A DNA stretch of 64,000 nt from Chitinophagales bacterium (lineage in GTDB: Bacteria; Bacteroidota; Bacteroidia; Chitinophagales; UBA2359), in assembly GCA_016787295.1 (NCBI GenBank), contig JAEUUX010000291.1:23508-87507 (forward strand). Reading direction: 5' to 3'. This document shows positions 44,180 to 52,832 of the stretch, one piece after another; position 1 is the stretch's first letter, and the number at the start of each line of letters is the position of its first letter. Below the pieces are notes generated by a model that ran no database searches, was not told the DNA's origin, and worked only from the letters and a program-made list of their open reading frames with translations. The translations under genes were made by a program, and so were the position numbers.

Positions 44180-46087
44180 ATGAGCGACATTATTAGACTA
44201 TTACCCGATTCGCTGGCAAATCAAATTGCGGCGGGTGAGGTAGTACAACGCCCCGCGTCGGTGGTGAAAGAACTGTTGGAAAACGCTATTGACGCAGGTG
44301 CTACTCAAATCAAATTAATCATCAAAGATGCTGGCAAAGCGCTGATTCAGGTGGTTGATAATGGCAAAGGTATGTCTGAAACCGATGCTCGTATGTGCTT
44401 CGAGCGACACGCTACCTCAAAAATTAAAGACATTGAGGATTTGTTTCGCTTACATACGTTTGGGTTTCGTGGAGAGGCATTAGCTTCTATTGCGGCGGTG
44501 GCAAGTGTGTCGTTAAAAACACGCCAAGAATCAGAAGATACCGGAACACACATCGCCATAGAGGGAAGTGTGGTGCGACAACAAGAGCGCTGTCAAACAC
44601 CTACGGGAACAACAATGACGGTGCGCAATTTGTTTTACAATGTGCCTGCCCGACGACAATTTTTGAAAAGTACTACCATAGAAAACCGACATATCATCGA
44701 TGAGTTTCAACATGTGGCATTGGCAAATCCGCAAATTCATTTTTCTTATTTTAGCAATGACACCGAAATTTATCATCTGCCTATCAGCAATTTGCGCAAA
44801 CGAATTGTGGGTTTGTGGGGCAATGCCTATAACGAAAAACTGATTCCTGTAGATGAAAAATCTATGGAATTGGTACAAATTATGGGTTATGTGGGCAAAC
44901 CCGACTCGGCAAGAAAAACGAAAGGCGAACAGTTTTTTTTCGTCAATAATCGTTTTATTCGAAGTAGTTATTTGAATCATGCTGTGGTGTCGGCATACGA
45001 AGAAATGCTCGGAACAAAAACTTATCCTTTATATGTATTGTTTTTAACTATAAATCCCGAAAGAATTGATGTTAATGTACATCCTACTAAACAGGAAATT
45101 AAATTTGAGGACGAAAAAGCGGTATATGCTTTGGTGAATGCTGCGGTGAAGCGGGCTTTGGGGGTGAATAATATTGTGCCAAGTTTGGATTTTGAGCAGG
45201 AAGCGGTTTTTAATTTTAATGTTCCGAAAAAAACACCAATTTCCTTACCTCCTATCACTCCACCAACAAATGATATCAGGTTGACCAACAATACTATCGA
45301 AACAGATCAACGGCAAGGTAATTTTGGAAAGGGTTTTGAACGTCCTACAACGACTTCGACACGTGGCTGGCAAGATTTATACAAAATTATGGCAGACCAT
45401 GAAGTTGATTTGCCGACTGAATATATATCGCCTAACGATTCGACAGAAACAATTATTTTGCCAAGTGTGGTGAATATGGAAACAAATCTTGCTGTGGAAG
45501 GTCAATTAAATTTGGCACACGAAAGCCAAATTGTACCCTATCAATTACATCGACAGTATATTGTTTCGCCTATCAAATCGGGATTTTTGTTGATTGACCA
45601 ACAAGCGGCTTCTGAACGGATTTTGTTTGAAAAATATGCACAAAAACAACAAGTAGTGCAAAGTCAGCGTTTGTTGTTTCCGCGCAATATCACATTGCCG
45701 TCGGGTGATGCCTTATTGTTGCGCGAGATTTTGGCAGATATTAATGCTTTGGGTTATGATTTGCAGGAATTTGGATCCAACAGTTTTGTATTGCATGGTT
45801 TGCCCGCCGATTTGTTGGGAAAAGATAACGAACAATTGGTCATCGAGTCCTTGATAGAACAATATAAAGCTAATCAACAGGACTTGAAATTGGATAGTCG
45901 CACGGCTTTGTTGCGCAGTTTGGCACGACAATCTGCCATTCAACGCGGGCAATACTTATCTACGGAAGAAATGAATGCCCTTATCGACCAACTTTTTGGT
46001 TGTGAAAATCCCAATATGTCCTTAAGCGGACGAGCTATTTTTATTCGCTATGACATGAGCGATTTAGAGCGTTTGTTCGGACGATAG
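44180..46087 (+). CDS. mutL: DNA mismatch repair protein MutL
   Basis: 635 residues. GHKL ATPase domain with VVKELLENAIDAGA, VVDNGKGM and HTFGFRGEALASIAAV; a transducer domain; a variable linker (about 335-445) and the C-terminal dimerisation domain. The segment matching the MutL endonuclease motif DQHAxxExxxxE reads DQQAASERILFE (473-484), with Gln in place of the usual His, and no CPHGRP-type motif is seen near the C-terminus, so nicking activity may be absent or altered. Confidence 0.95.
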   Translation: MSDIIRLLPDSLANQIAAGEVVQRPASVVKELLENAIDAGATQIKLIIKDAGKALIQVVDNGKGMSETDARMCFERHATSKIKDIEDLFRLHTFGFRGEALASIAAVASVSLKTRQESEDTGTHIAIEGSVVRQQERCQTPTGTTMTVRNLFYNVPARRQFLKSTTIENRHIIDEFQHVALANPQIHFSYFSNDTEIYHLPISNLRKRIVGLWGNAYNEKLIPVDEKSMELVQIMGYVGKPDSARKTKGEQFFFVNNRFIRSSYLNHAVVSAYEEMLGTKTYPLYVLFLTINPERIDVNVHPTKQEIKFEDEKAVYALVNAAVKRALGVNNIVPSLDFEQEAVFNFNVPKKTPISLPPITPPTNDIRLTNNTIETDQRQGNFGKGFERPTTTSTRGWQDLYKIMADHEVDLPTEYISPNDSTETIILPSVVNMETNLAVEGQLNLAHESQIVPYQLHRQYIVSPIKSGFLLIDQQAASERILFEKYAQKQQVVQSQRLLFPRNITLPSGDALLLREILADINALGYDLQEFGSNSFVLHGLPADLLGKDNEQLVIESLIEQYKANQQDLKLDSRTALLRSLARQSAIQRGQYLSTEEMNALIDQLFGCENPNMSLSGRAIFIRYDMSDLERLFGR

Positions 46088-46107
46088 TTTTCTTATACAT
46101 AGCATTT

Positions 46108-46159
46108 GCGCACCGTCATTAGAATTTATGCCTAATGATGGTGCGCACTTATTTTTTTT
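46108..46159 (+). terminator. Intrinsic terminator downstream of mutL
   Basis: 15-bp stem gcgcaccgtcattag / ctaatgatggtgcgc (one G:T-type mismatch), then a T8 run. Confidence 0.85.
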
Positions 46160-46168
46160 ATTCCTCGG

Positions 46169-49100
46169 CTATGTTACGCTAATAATTTTGGGTTGTTGAA
46201 GGTCAAGATATAGTAGGTATTTTTGGGTGACTTCATAGCCCATTTGTGTCAATAAGTCGGCGTAATCGTTGAGTTGGTGGTGGTGGTCTGGGTCAGGTTC
46301 GCCTATTTTGTAATCTACCACAACAACTTTTTTGCCTTTGAACAATAAGCGTGTTGGCACGCGTTTTCGGCTATGGTTCAGTATGGCACGTTCTGCCAAA
46401 ATTTTATCCCATTCTTTGCTATACCATTGTTGCACCTCTGGCAGTTGGAACAACTGGTCTATGTGTTGTTTAATGAGTGGTATTTGGTGTTTTTTGATAG
46501 CCCCTTGTGCGTATAGGCGCTGAATACTCGCCTCTATTTGGTATTGATATTGTGTTTTTTCTAAAATTTCAAGCAATATTTTATCCAAATTATGCAATTT
46601 ATCGGCGGTTGAATTGAGAACTATTTCGTGCTGTCGGAGGTCAGATTTTATGGTGATTCGTTGGCTATAGTCTTCACAAATATAGCGTTGCAAAATTCCG
46701 ACATCATCTGTTTCTACTTCGCCAATAAGTTCGGGAACAGAAACGCCCCGTGTATAGGTGTTGGACTCGGTATCATAGCTGGCAATGTCTTCAAATTCAC
46801 CTGACTGTAGGCTCAAATACAATAACTTGCTTATGGTGTTAATCGGGTTTTTGCTTTTTTTATATGCTGGCGTAAACAGGTATAGTTCATCTGTAGGACG
46901 CGTAAATGCTACATACATCAAATTCATGTTATCGATAATAGTTTCTACGACTTCTCGCTCATATTCGGGTGCAAAATAAGTGAGTTTAACCTGCTCTTGT
47001 GCTGTCACAGGTATTGTTCCTAATTGGTCGAAAGGAGCTACATTGGTATTAGTCCATAAATTAGTTCGGATATTAGGTGTCAATGGCCAGTCGCAAAAAG
47101 GCATTATAACCACAGGAAATTCGAGTCCTTTGGCTTTGTGTATGGTCATAACTGTCACAGCATCTTCACCTTTTGGAACAATGATTGAACATTTATCTGT
47201 GTTTTGATTTTTGTCCCACCAATTAAGAAATTCTTTAATTCCTGTACTTTGGTTGTGGTGTTGGTCTAAAACCAAATCTTGAAAACGTTGTATGTAAATA
47301 TCAGGTTCGATGTCCAAATGAAGGGTAAAAATCAGGTGTTCGACGGTTTCGTAGAGCGACAAACGAGCAAATTGGTCGATGTGGTTGATGAAAGAAGCGG
47401 ATAAAAGCGTATTAAAAAGGCATTCGTCGCCTTTGGGAGCAAGGTGGTCGGAGTAGATTTGGTGCAACGAAACGGCTTCCCATTGTTGTTTTTCTTCATT
47501 TGTACCATATTGTTGGGCATATTGACGGTATAATAACAATATTTCGGTGCGTGCAATGTGGTTTCTTTCGTCAATAAGGTAGCGCAAGCACGCCACCAAC
47601 AAAAGAATTTTGTAGGATTGGTTGAGCAACAGCGAAATGGACGAGATAACTTTAATGTCATTTTGGGCGAGCAGTTCTGCTAGTTCCACACCTTCCTTGT
47701 TATCGCGCGTAAGCAGGGCAATTTGGTTAAATCGAATGCCTTTTTCTCTAAGTTCTTGGATAGTGGCAACTGTAAGTTCTTTGGCTTCGTCTTTCCATTC
47801 ACTCTTTTTTTTGCCCTCCAAAAACGCAATTTTCACAAATCCACCTTCCTTACGCTGGATTTGTTGTGTCACATCTTTGTAAGCAAGGGGCAAAATGGAA
47901 TTCTGGGGTTGTAGGGTATGCAGGACAGATAATGCCGCTTTGAAAAAATCATTGTTAAACTGAACGATATTAGTGCGGCTACGATAATTGTGCGAAAGGT
48001 TTTGGGTGGTATCGGGCGTGTAGAAAAGCTGTAGGTCGTCTTCTATTTGTGACAATAAAAGGTGCATATTGCCTCCGCGCCAACGATAAATACTTTGTTT
48101 TACATCACCTACTACTAAGGCTTGATGGTCTTCGCTCAAAGCATTTTTTATCAAGGGCAAAATATTTTTCCATTGATAGTCAGAAGTGTCCTGAAATTCG
48201 TCGAGCAGAATATGTTTGTAGGTCAAACCAACTTTTTCGAATACAAATGGCACTTCATTTTCGGTCATGCCATCTACAGCATTTCCGCCAATGATTCTTC
48301 GAATGATGTGTGTGGTGTCGGATATGAGCATTTTGTTGTTATTTGTTCGAAAATCTTTGAGTTTTTCCTTCATTTCGAACAACAAACCATATACATAGAT
48401 ATTTTTTAATACTTCTTTTGCGCTCCAATAGGCAGTATTGTAGTTGTTATAATATGCGATAACATCTTCTAAAATTTGTTGTAAACCATTGTCTACCAAC
48501 TGTTCAATTTTATTTTTAACAGGCGATGTTTTAGCACACCATTCAGCCGTATTGCCTTGTATGATTTTGACCAAAGTAGATTTGTCGCTATAATCTGCTA
48601 TTTCGCCGCTGGCGAGCTGTTTAAAATAGTTAGCTGTACCTAGTTTAAAATCACTTATTTTTAGACCATATCCCCGAATAAGTTCTAAAGCCTCTTTACC
48701 ATATCGTCGCATTGTTTGTTCAAACTGTCGGCGCAATTCCCACAGTTGGTCGGCAACTTGGCGCAGTAATTGGTAATGTTGTTCTGTTGCATGGGTAATA
48801 GTGGTGCTTTCGTCAGCGGTTTCTTCGGCATTTTCTTCGATACTTGGGCTATGTTTTACAATTCTATCCCACACTTTTTCGCTAAACATTTCTTTACTAA
48901 GGTCATGGATATATTTTTCTAACTTCCAACTTTTATCAGTTTCTATGTTGGAATAAGCAAAATCTTCGAGCCATTGTGTAATTTCGGGTCTTTTACCTAC
49001 ATCGAGCATCAATTCGGCTATCAAATATTCCAACACAAAATTAGTGTCCATTTCTATTTCAAAATGGATAGGAATTTTGAGTTCTTTGGCAAAATTGCGC

Positions 49101-49453
49101 AAAATTTGCTGAAAAAAACTATCAATGGTTTTTACACTAAAATCGGCATAGTTGTGCAAAATATTAGAAAGTGCCGTTTGGGCTTGTTGTTGCAATTTGG
49201 TGGCGGTCAAATTGAGCGATGGGTCGGCTATCAATTGTTGTGTGAGGTGTTTGGCTTTGGGGTCTTGGCGAGCCAATTGGGATAGTGCGAGAATGATGCG
49301 CGATTTCATCTCTTCCGTAGCTTTGTTAGTAAAAGTGATTGCTAATATGTGGCGATATTCGGCGGGGTCGTGCAACAGTATTTTGAGGTATTCACGCACC
49401 AAAGTAAACGTTTTGCCCGAGCCTGCTGATGATTTATAGACGTTTAATGCCAT
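46169..49453 (-). CDS. UvrD/RecB-like helicase with C-terminal PD-(D/E)XK nuclease (AddA-type)
   Basis: 1094 residues. Helicase motif I is SAGSGKTFTLV (8-18), motif Ia AITFTNKATEEMKSRI, motif II LDEFQDTSDYQW, motif III VVGDVKQSIYRWRGG, then TIHKAKGLEFPVVI and MNLMYVAFTRPTDEL (motifs V-VI). The C-terminus has a RecB-type nuclease core VVVVDYKIGEPDPDHHHQLNDYADLL. This is the AddA/RecB exonuclease architecture of recombinational repair; an AddB-like partner is not in the window. A promoter box lies ~240 bp upstream. Confidence 0.92.
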   Translation of the reverse strand: MALNVYKSSAGSGKTFTLVREYLKILLHDPAEYRHILAITFTNKATEEMKSRIILALSQLARQDPKAKHLTQQLIADPSLNLTATKLQQQAQTALSNILHNYADFSVKTIDSFFQQILRNFAKELKIPIHFEIEMDTNFVLEYLIAELMLDVGKRPEITQWLEDFAYSNIETDKSWKLEKYIHDLSKEMFSEKVWDRIVKHSPSIEENAEETADESTTITHATEQHYQLLRQVADQLWELRRQFEQTMRRYGKEALELIRGYGLKISDFKLGTANYFKQLASGEIADYSDKSTLVKIIQGNTAEWCAKTSPVKNKIEQLVDNGLQQILEDVIAYYNNYNTAYWSAKEVLKNIYVYGLLFEMKEKLKDFRTNNNKMLISDTTHIIRRIIGGNAVDGMTENEVPFVFEKVGLTYKHILLDEFQDTSDYQWKNILPLIKNALSEDHQALVVGDVKQSIYRWRGGNMHLLLSQIEDDLQLFYTPDTTQNLSHNYRSRTNIVQFNNDFFKAALSVLHTLQPQNSILPLAYKDVTQQIQRKEGGFVKIAFLEGKKKSEWKDEAKELTVATIQELREKGIRFNQIALLTRDNKEGVELAELLAQNDIKVISSISLLLNQSYKILLLVACLRYLIDERNHIARTEILLLYRQYAQQYGTNEEKQQWEAVSLHQIYSDHLAPKGDECLFNTLLSASFINHIDQFARLSLYETVEHLIFTLHLDIEPDIYIQRFQDLVLDQHHNQSTGIKEFLNWWDKNQNTDKCSIIVPKGEDAVTVMTIHKAKGLEFPVVIMPFCDWPLTPNIRTNLWTNTNVAPFDQLGTIPVTAQEQVKLTYFAPEYEREVVETIIDNMNLMYVAFTRPTDELYLFTPAYKKSKNPINTISKLLYLSLQSGEFEDIASYDTESNTYTRGVSVPELIGEVETDDVGILQRYICEDYSQRITIKSDLRQHEIVLNSTADKLHNLDKILLEILEKTQYQYQIEASIQRLYAQGAIKKHQIPLIKQHIDQLFQLPEVQQWYSKEWDKILAERAILNHSRKRVPTRLLFKGKKVVVVDYKIGEPDPDHHHQLNDYADLLTQMGYEVTQKYLLYLDLQQPKIISVT

Positions 49454-49690
49454 AGAGAAAGTAATAATTGGGGTTGGAATTTGTTATTTTTCGATAGATA
49501 GAAATGCCGCTTTTAGACTATTTTCTGCCTAATAATTTTCTTCAAAATGTCTTTTGCGACAATGCGAGGTAGGCGCTTTTGTTCATGTTATATGACAACA
49601 AAATTACCTAAAAATGGCTGTTTTGTGTGCTTGTTTAACACAATAATTGCTGCGACTAAAATTGTTGGTTATGTGTGTGTTTCTAAATTG

Positions 49691-49698
49691 CAAAGATA
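49691..49698 (-). promoter_or_regulatory. -7 promoter box of the helicase-nuclease gene
   Basis: TATCTTTG on the minus strand, 238 bp before the ATG at 49453. No clear -33 element. Confidence 0.45.
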
Positions 49699-49808
49699 GG
49701 GTTTTTGTAGCAATTTTCTTACTTTTGGGTAACAATTATTGTTTTTTTCGTCTTCACATCATTTAGTTAGAAATGTTTTTATAATCATTGGCTGGGAGTA
49801 AACAAGAT

Positions 49809-49877
49809 AAACCTCCAAAAGATTTAGTAGCATAAGTGCCTGATAATCAGTTATTTATGCTCATCTTTTGAAGGTTT
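49809..49877 (-). terminator. Long hairpin downstream of the glycoside hydrolase gene
   Basis: Outer stem aaacctccaaaagat / atcttttgaaggttt (14 of 15), nested inner stem agcataa / ttatgct, 23 bp past the stop. On the minus strand tatcttgttt follows. Probably a terminator. Confidence 0.55.
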
Positions 49878-49899
49878 GGTATAACAGATTTGTATTTTT

Positions 49900-52461
49900 T
49901 TATGGTTTCAAAACAACCATTTTAATAGTTTCGGTTTGTTGGCTATTGTCTTCGTGTAGAGCAGCTACTTTCACCCAATAAATGCCATTGCTAAGGTTGG
50001 CAGTTGACAACACAAGCGCATAACCGCCTGCTTGGTAAGAGGTTTTTTGGGTGTCCATTATTTGCCCCAAAGCATTGTAGATGGTCACTTGCGCATTGCC
50101 CGACAAGGCGTAGTTCAATATCAAGTTGGCAGCCTCGTCAGTGGGATTGGGGTATAACAATAGTTGGCTATTTGGAGTAGATATTTCTGTTTTACCACCA
50201 TTGGTATTGAGTTTAATCACCACAGGTTTTGTCGAAACACTAATGTTCATTGTGCTACCATTGAAAACAGGTAGGTTTGTGGGTGTGCCGCCAATGGTAT
50301 TGCCGTCTACTATCCATGCGTTTTGGGGTGCTATGGTATAGGGTATGCTAATGGTGAGGTTGCCTGTGGTGGAAAATGATACAGGTCGCCACGCAACAAT
50401 GTGTGTGGGTGTATTGTTGGCATTACCAAAAACATAGATGTAAGCAGAATTACTTTCCTGTAGAACACCCAAAAACTTTTTATCTCCCATCAACTGTTGC
50501 AAACTTTGCCATGCTTTAAAAGATTTTTTGGGTGCAAAACCGTTGTACAAAGAACTCGTGAGTCCTGCTCTACTGAACCATGTGGAGCCACCCATGGAAT
50601 TGGCAAAATTGAACCAATAAGCTCTTTCGATACCCAAACGCATCAACCAAAAAGTGGAGCGAACTGCATAAGCTGCTTGTGCGTCTTCGGCTACGCATTC
50701 GCTGTGGGTGCAAGTTTCTTCGGCACCAGAAGCAGCGCTATCCCAACCCAATTCGGTGATGTAGATAGGTTTGTTGGGCATGTTGGCATTGCGAAAACGA
50801 AGGTCGTTGAGAACGGTGCGTAAGGCAGATTGTGGGTGTTCGGGGTGAACAGAAATGCGCGTGCCATTGGGTTGCCACATATAACTATAGTAGTGAACAT
50901 TGAGACCATCTATGAGCGAGGCAGCCTCTGGGGTGATGCGTGCGCCCATATAGTTGCGGGTGTTGGTGTTTTCTTGTTCAGGGAAACCAGCTTGGAAAGC
51001 AGCAGGAATGACTTTCATATTAGGGTCGGCGGCTTTGATACCTTGTGCCATGCCGCGCAACACCTCTTGGTAAAAAGTTGCATCATAGTCCCAAGGTTCG
51101 TTACCAATTTCGACCATTTTGACCAAATTATCTCCTGCCGAGCCAAAATGATTGGCAAATGTATAGCCATAATTATAGGCACTTTCATAAGGGTTTGTCC
51201 ATGTATCTTGAGGCTGTGTAGCATTGGCAAAAGTTATACAGGCATCTATTTCCATGCCTGCATTTTTCCAAATACCATATTCTGTATTCCAATTAAGCCA
51301 ATTAAACACGTTTGTTCCACCACCACCTTCCATCATGGCATAGTTGGGTGTGTCGTCGGGGTCATAAATGTCCCAGCTCATATTGTGGAAATTGCGGGCT
51401 TTTTGTGCAACTTGATTATATAAATATGCTCCTTGTCCTGGTTGTAGCACATCGGAGCCAGCAAACCAACCCCAGCCCCATTCGCCATTCACTCCCAAAA
51501 AATTGGAGACCGTAGATTGCTCTATTTGAGCTGGAGGCACATCACCATACATACCTTTGCTGTTGTAGGCATCAACTTCCCACAATTGTGCTTTGCCCCA
51601 GTCAGTAGCAGCCATCGTAAAGGTAAACCGAATGTAGCGGATATTGCGAACAGGATTAAGAATGGTAGAAATGGGTACTTGTGTAGATGGATTAATTGTG
51701 CCTACTTGTGTCCATAGGAGGTTGTCAGCACTCACAAATACCCTGGCACTCGCTACAACATTGCCCGAAAAATGGCGCGTTTCTATCCAACCTACATTGC
51801 GGATAGCTCCAAGGTCGATGGTAGCTCGCTCGGTGGGCGGTGCTGATAGGGCTGCAATTTCATAAAGAGTCGTGAAATAGTTGGCAGTTCGCAGTTGTAT
51901 GGATTTGATATTGCTCTGACTATTGACAAAACGCACTGTGTTCAAATTATCCCAAGGTTGATAAGTTCCCAAAAGAATAGAGTCATTATTCGTCTTGAAT
52001 AAGTATATTTGTACAGGTTTGTCGGTTTGCATTTTCAGGGACAAACAATAAAATGGTTTTGCGGTATTGAACGTAAAACGCAACCACGTGTTAGTACTTG
52101 TTCCGTTGTTGGTAGAAGGAATTGTGACCGATGAACCATTACTCACATCAGTGACAGCCGTGCAGTTAACACCACCCGAATTGGTGCATTGGGTAGTGCC
52201 ACCCAAGTTGCGCAAAATATTGATACTTTTCGAATAATAACCATCTGGAAAACTCGCATCGGAGCGCCAATAGGATTGAATATTATTGTCGATAATAGCT
52301 GCTACATTTTCTCCTGAAGAAACTGTAACGCCAGCACCAGCCATTTTGGTATAAGATGTTACTACACCAGCATTGGGATTCCATGCTGTTTGGGCAGTAG
52401 CAACAATGCCTATCAATAGGGAGATTAGCGTTAATAACAGATTTTGGTATGGTTTTGTCAT
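49900..52461 (-). CDS. Secreted clan GH-A glycoside hydrolase-like protein with discoidin-like modules and T9SS type A sorting domain
   Basis: 853 residues from ATG 52461 (the frame also has a TTG at 52467), with a signal peptide ending IVATAQT. Two discoidin (F5/8C)-like carbohydrate-binding regions (about 35-205 and 210-300; the second has GWIETRHFSGNVVASARVFVS). A TIM barrel follows with putative acid/base E455 in MVEIGNEPWD and nucleophile E570 in PIYITELGWDS, as in clan GH-A (GH39/GH5-like). The last ~80 residues are a T9SS type A sorting domain (LLLYPNPTDEAANL, NLSNGIYWVKV). The polysaccharide target is not identifiable; no other CAZyme gene is nearby. Confidence 0.85.
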   Translation of the reverse strand: MTKPYQNLLLTLISLLIGIVATAQTAWNPNAGVVTSYTKMAGAGVTVSSGENVAAIIDNNIQSYWRSDASFPDGYYSKSINILRNLGGTTQCTNSGGVNCTAVTDVSNGSSVTIPSTNNGTSTNTWLRFTFNTAKPFYCLSLKMQTDKPVQIYLFKTNNDSILLGTYQPWDNLNTVRFVNSQSNIKSIQLRTANYFTTLYEIAALSAPPTERATIDLGAIRNVGWIETRHFSGNVVASARVFVSADNLLWTQVGTINPSTQVPISTILNPVRNIRYIRFTFTMAATDWGKAQLWEVDAYNSKGMYGDVPPAQIEQSTVSNFLGVNGEWGWGWFAGSDVLQPGQGAYLYNQVAQKARNFHNMSWDIYDPDDTPNYAMMEGGGGTNVFNWLNWNTEYGIWKNAGMEIDACITFANATQPQDTWTNPYESAYNYGYTFANHFGSAGDNLVKMVEIGNEPWDYDATFYQEVLRGMAQGIKAADPNMKVIPAAFQAGFPEQENTNTRNYMGARITPEAASLIDGLNVHYYSYMWQPNGTRISVHPEHPQSALRTVLNDLRFRNANMPNKPIYITELGWDSAASGAEETCTHSECVAEDAQAAYAVRSTFWLMRLGIERAYWFNFANSMGGSTWFSRAGLTSSLYNGFAPKKSFKAWQSLQQLMGDKKFLGVLQESNSAYIYVFGNANNTPTHIVAWRPVSFSTTGNLTISIPYTIAPQNAWIVDGNTIGGTPTNLPVFNGSTMNISVSTKPVVIKLNTNGGKTEISTPNSQLLLYPNPTDEAANLILNYALSGNAQVTIYNALGQIMDTQKTSYQAGGYALVLSTANLSNGIYWVKVAALHEDNSQQTETIKMVVLKP

Positions 52462-52832
52462 ATACAAAAGAATTGATTAGTCTCATAGAATCTGTATGAG
52501 ACTACATTATAAGATAGGATTCAAAAAATAGGATTTATTAATTAGACCCAAATACTATCACCTTAACTAAAAGAATAATAAGAAAAAAACTACTGTTAGG
52601 CAGATAATTTGGCAGTACACAAAGAATTTGGCACAAAATTACAAAAATGACCCTATTTTTTACATTTTTTTGACTATTCAGTTCGCTTTTTCCTATAAAC
52701 TTGACGCTTCTAAGATTTAATTTGACAATAAATATAGCTGTAATCTAAATAAAAATTTGCTAAACAGCCCAAGTTTGCCAAAAAATACAGAACTTTGCGT
52801 GGATTATCGATAAATCAATTTAAAACAACGAT
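52462..52832. other. Divergent intergenic region between glycoside hydrolase and beta-oxidation genes
   Basis: 371 bp. Minus-strand box TAATTTTG at 52634-52641 could drive the hydrolase. A 9-bp perfect inverted repeat, agtctcata / tatgagact (52479-52503), sits 18 bp before the hydrolase ATG and could form an mRNA hairpin near its start. For the plus gene only a weak GAACTTTG (52790-52797) is seen. Confidence 0.45.
52634..52641 (-). promoter_or_regulatory. Candidate -7 promoter box of the glycoside hydrolase gene
   Basis: TAATTTTG on the minus strand, 173 bp before ATG 52461; no clear -33 element. Confidence 0.35.

Larger units (their letters stand above)
49454..49899. other. Intergenic region upstream of the helicase-nuclease
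   Basis: 446 bp. Contains the promoter box at 49691-49698 and the hairpin at 49809-49877. The ~240-nt leader of the helicase gene is AT-rich with no gene or known riboswitch visible. Confidence 0.5.

Noticed and set aside
52790..52797. GAACTTTG as a promoter box for the beta-oxidation gene
   Set aside because: It lacks the TA of the -7 consensus and has no well-spaced -33 element.
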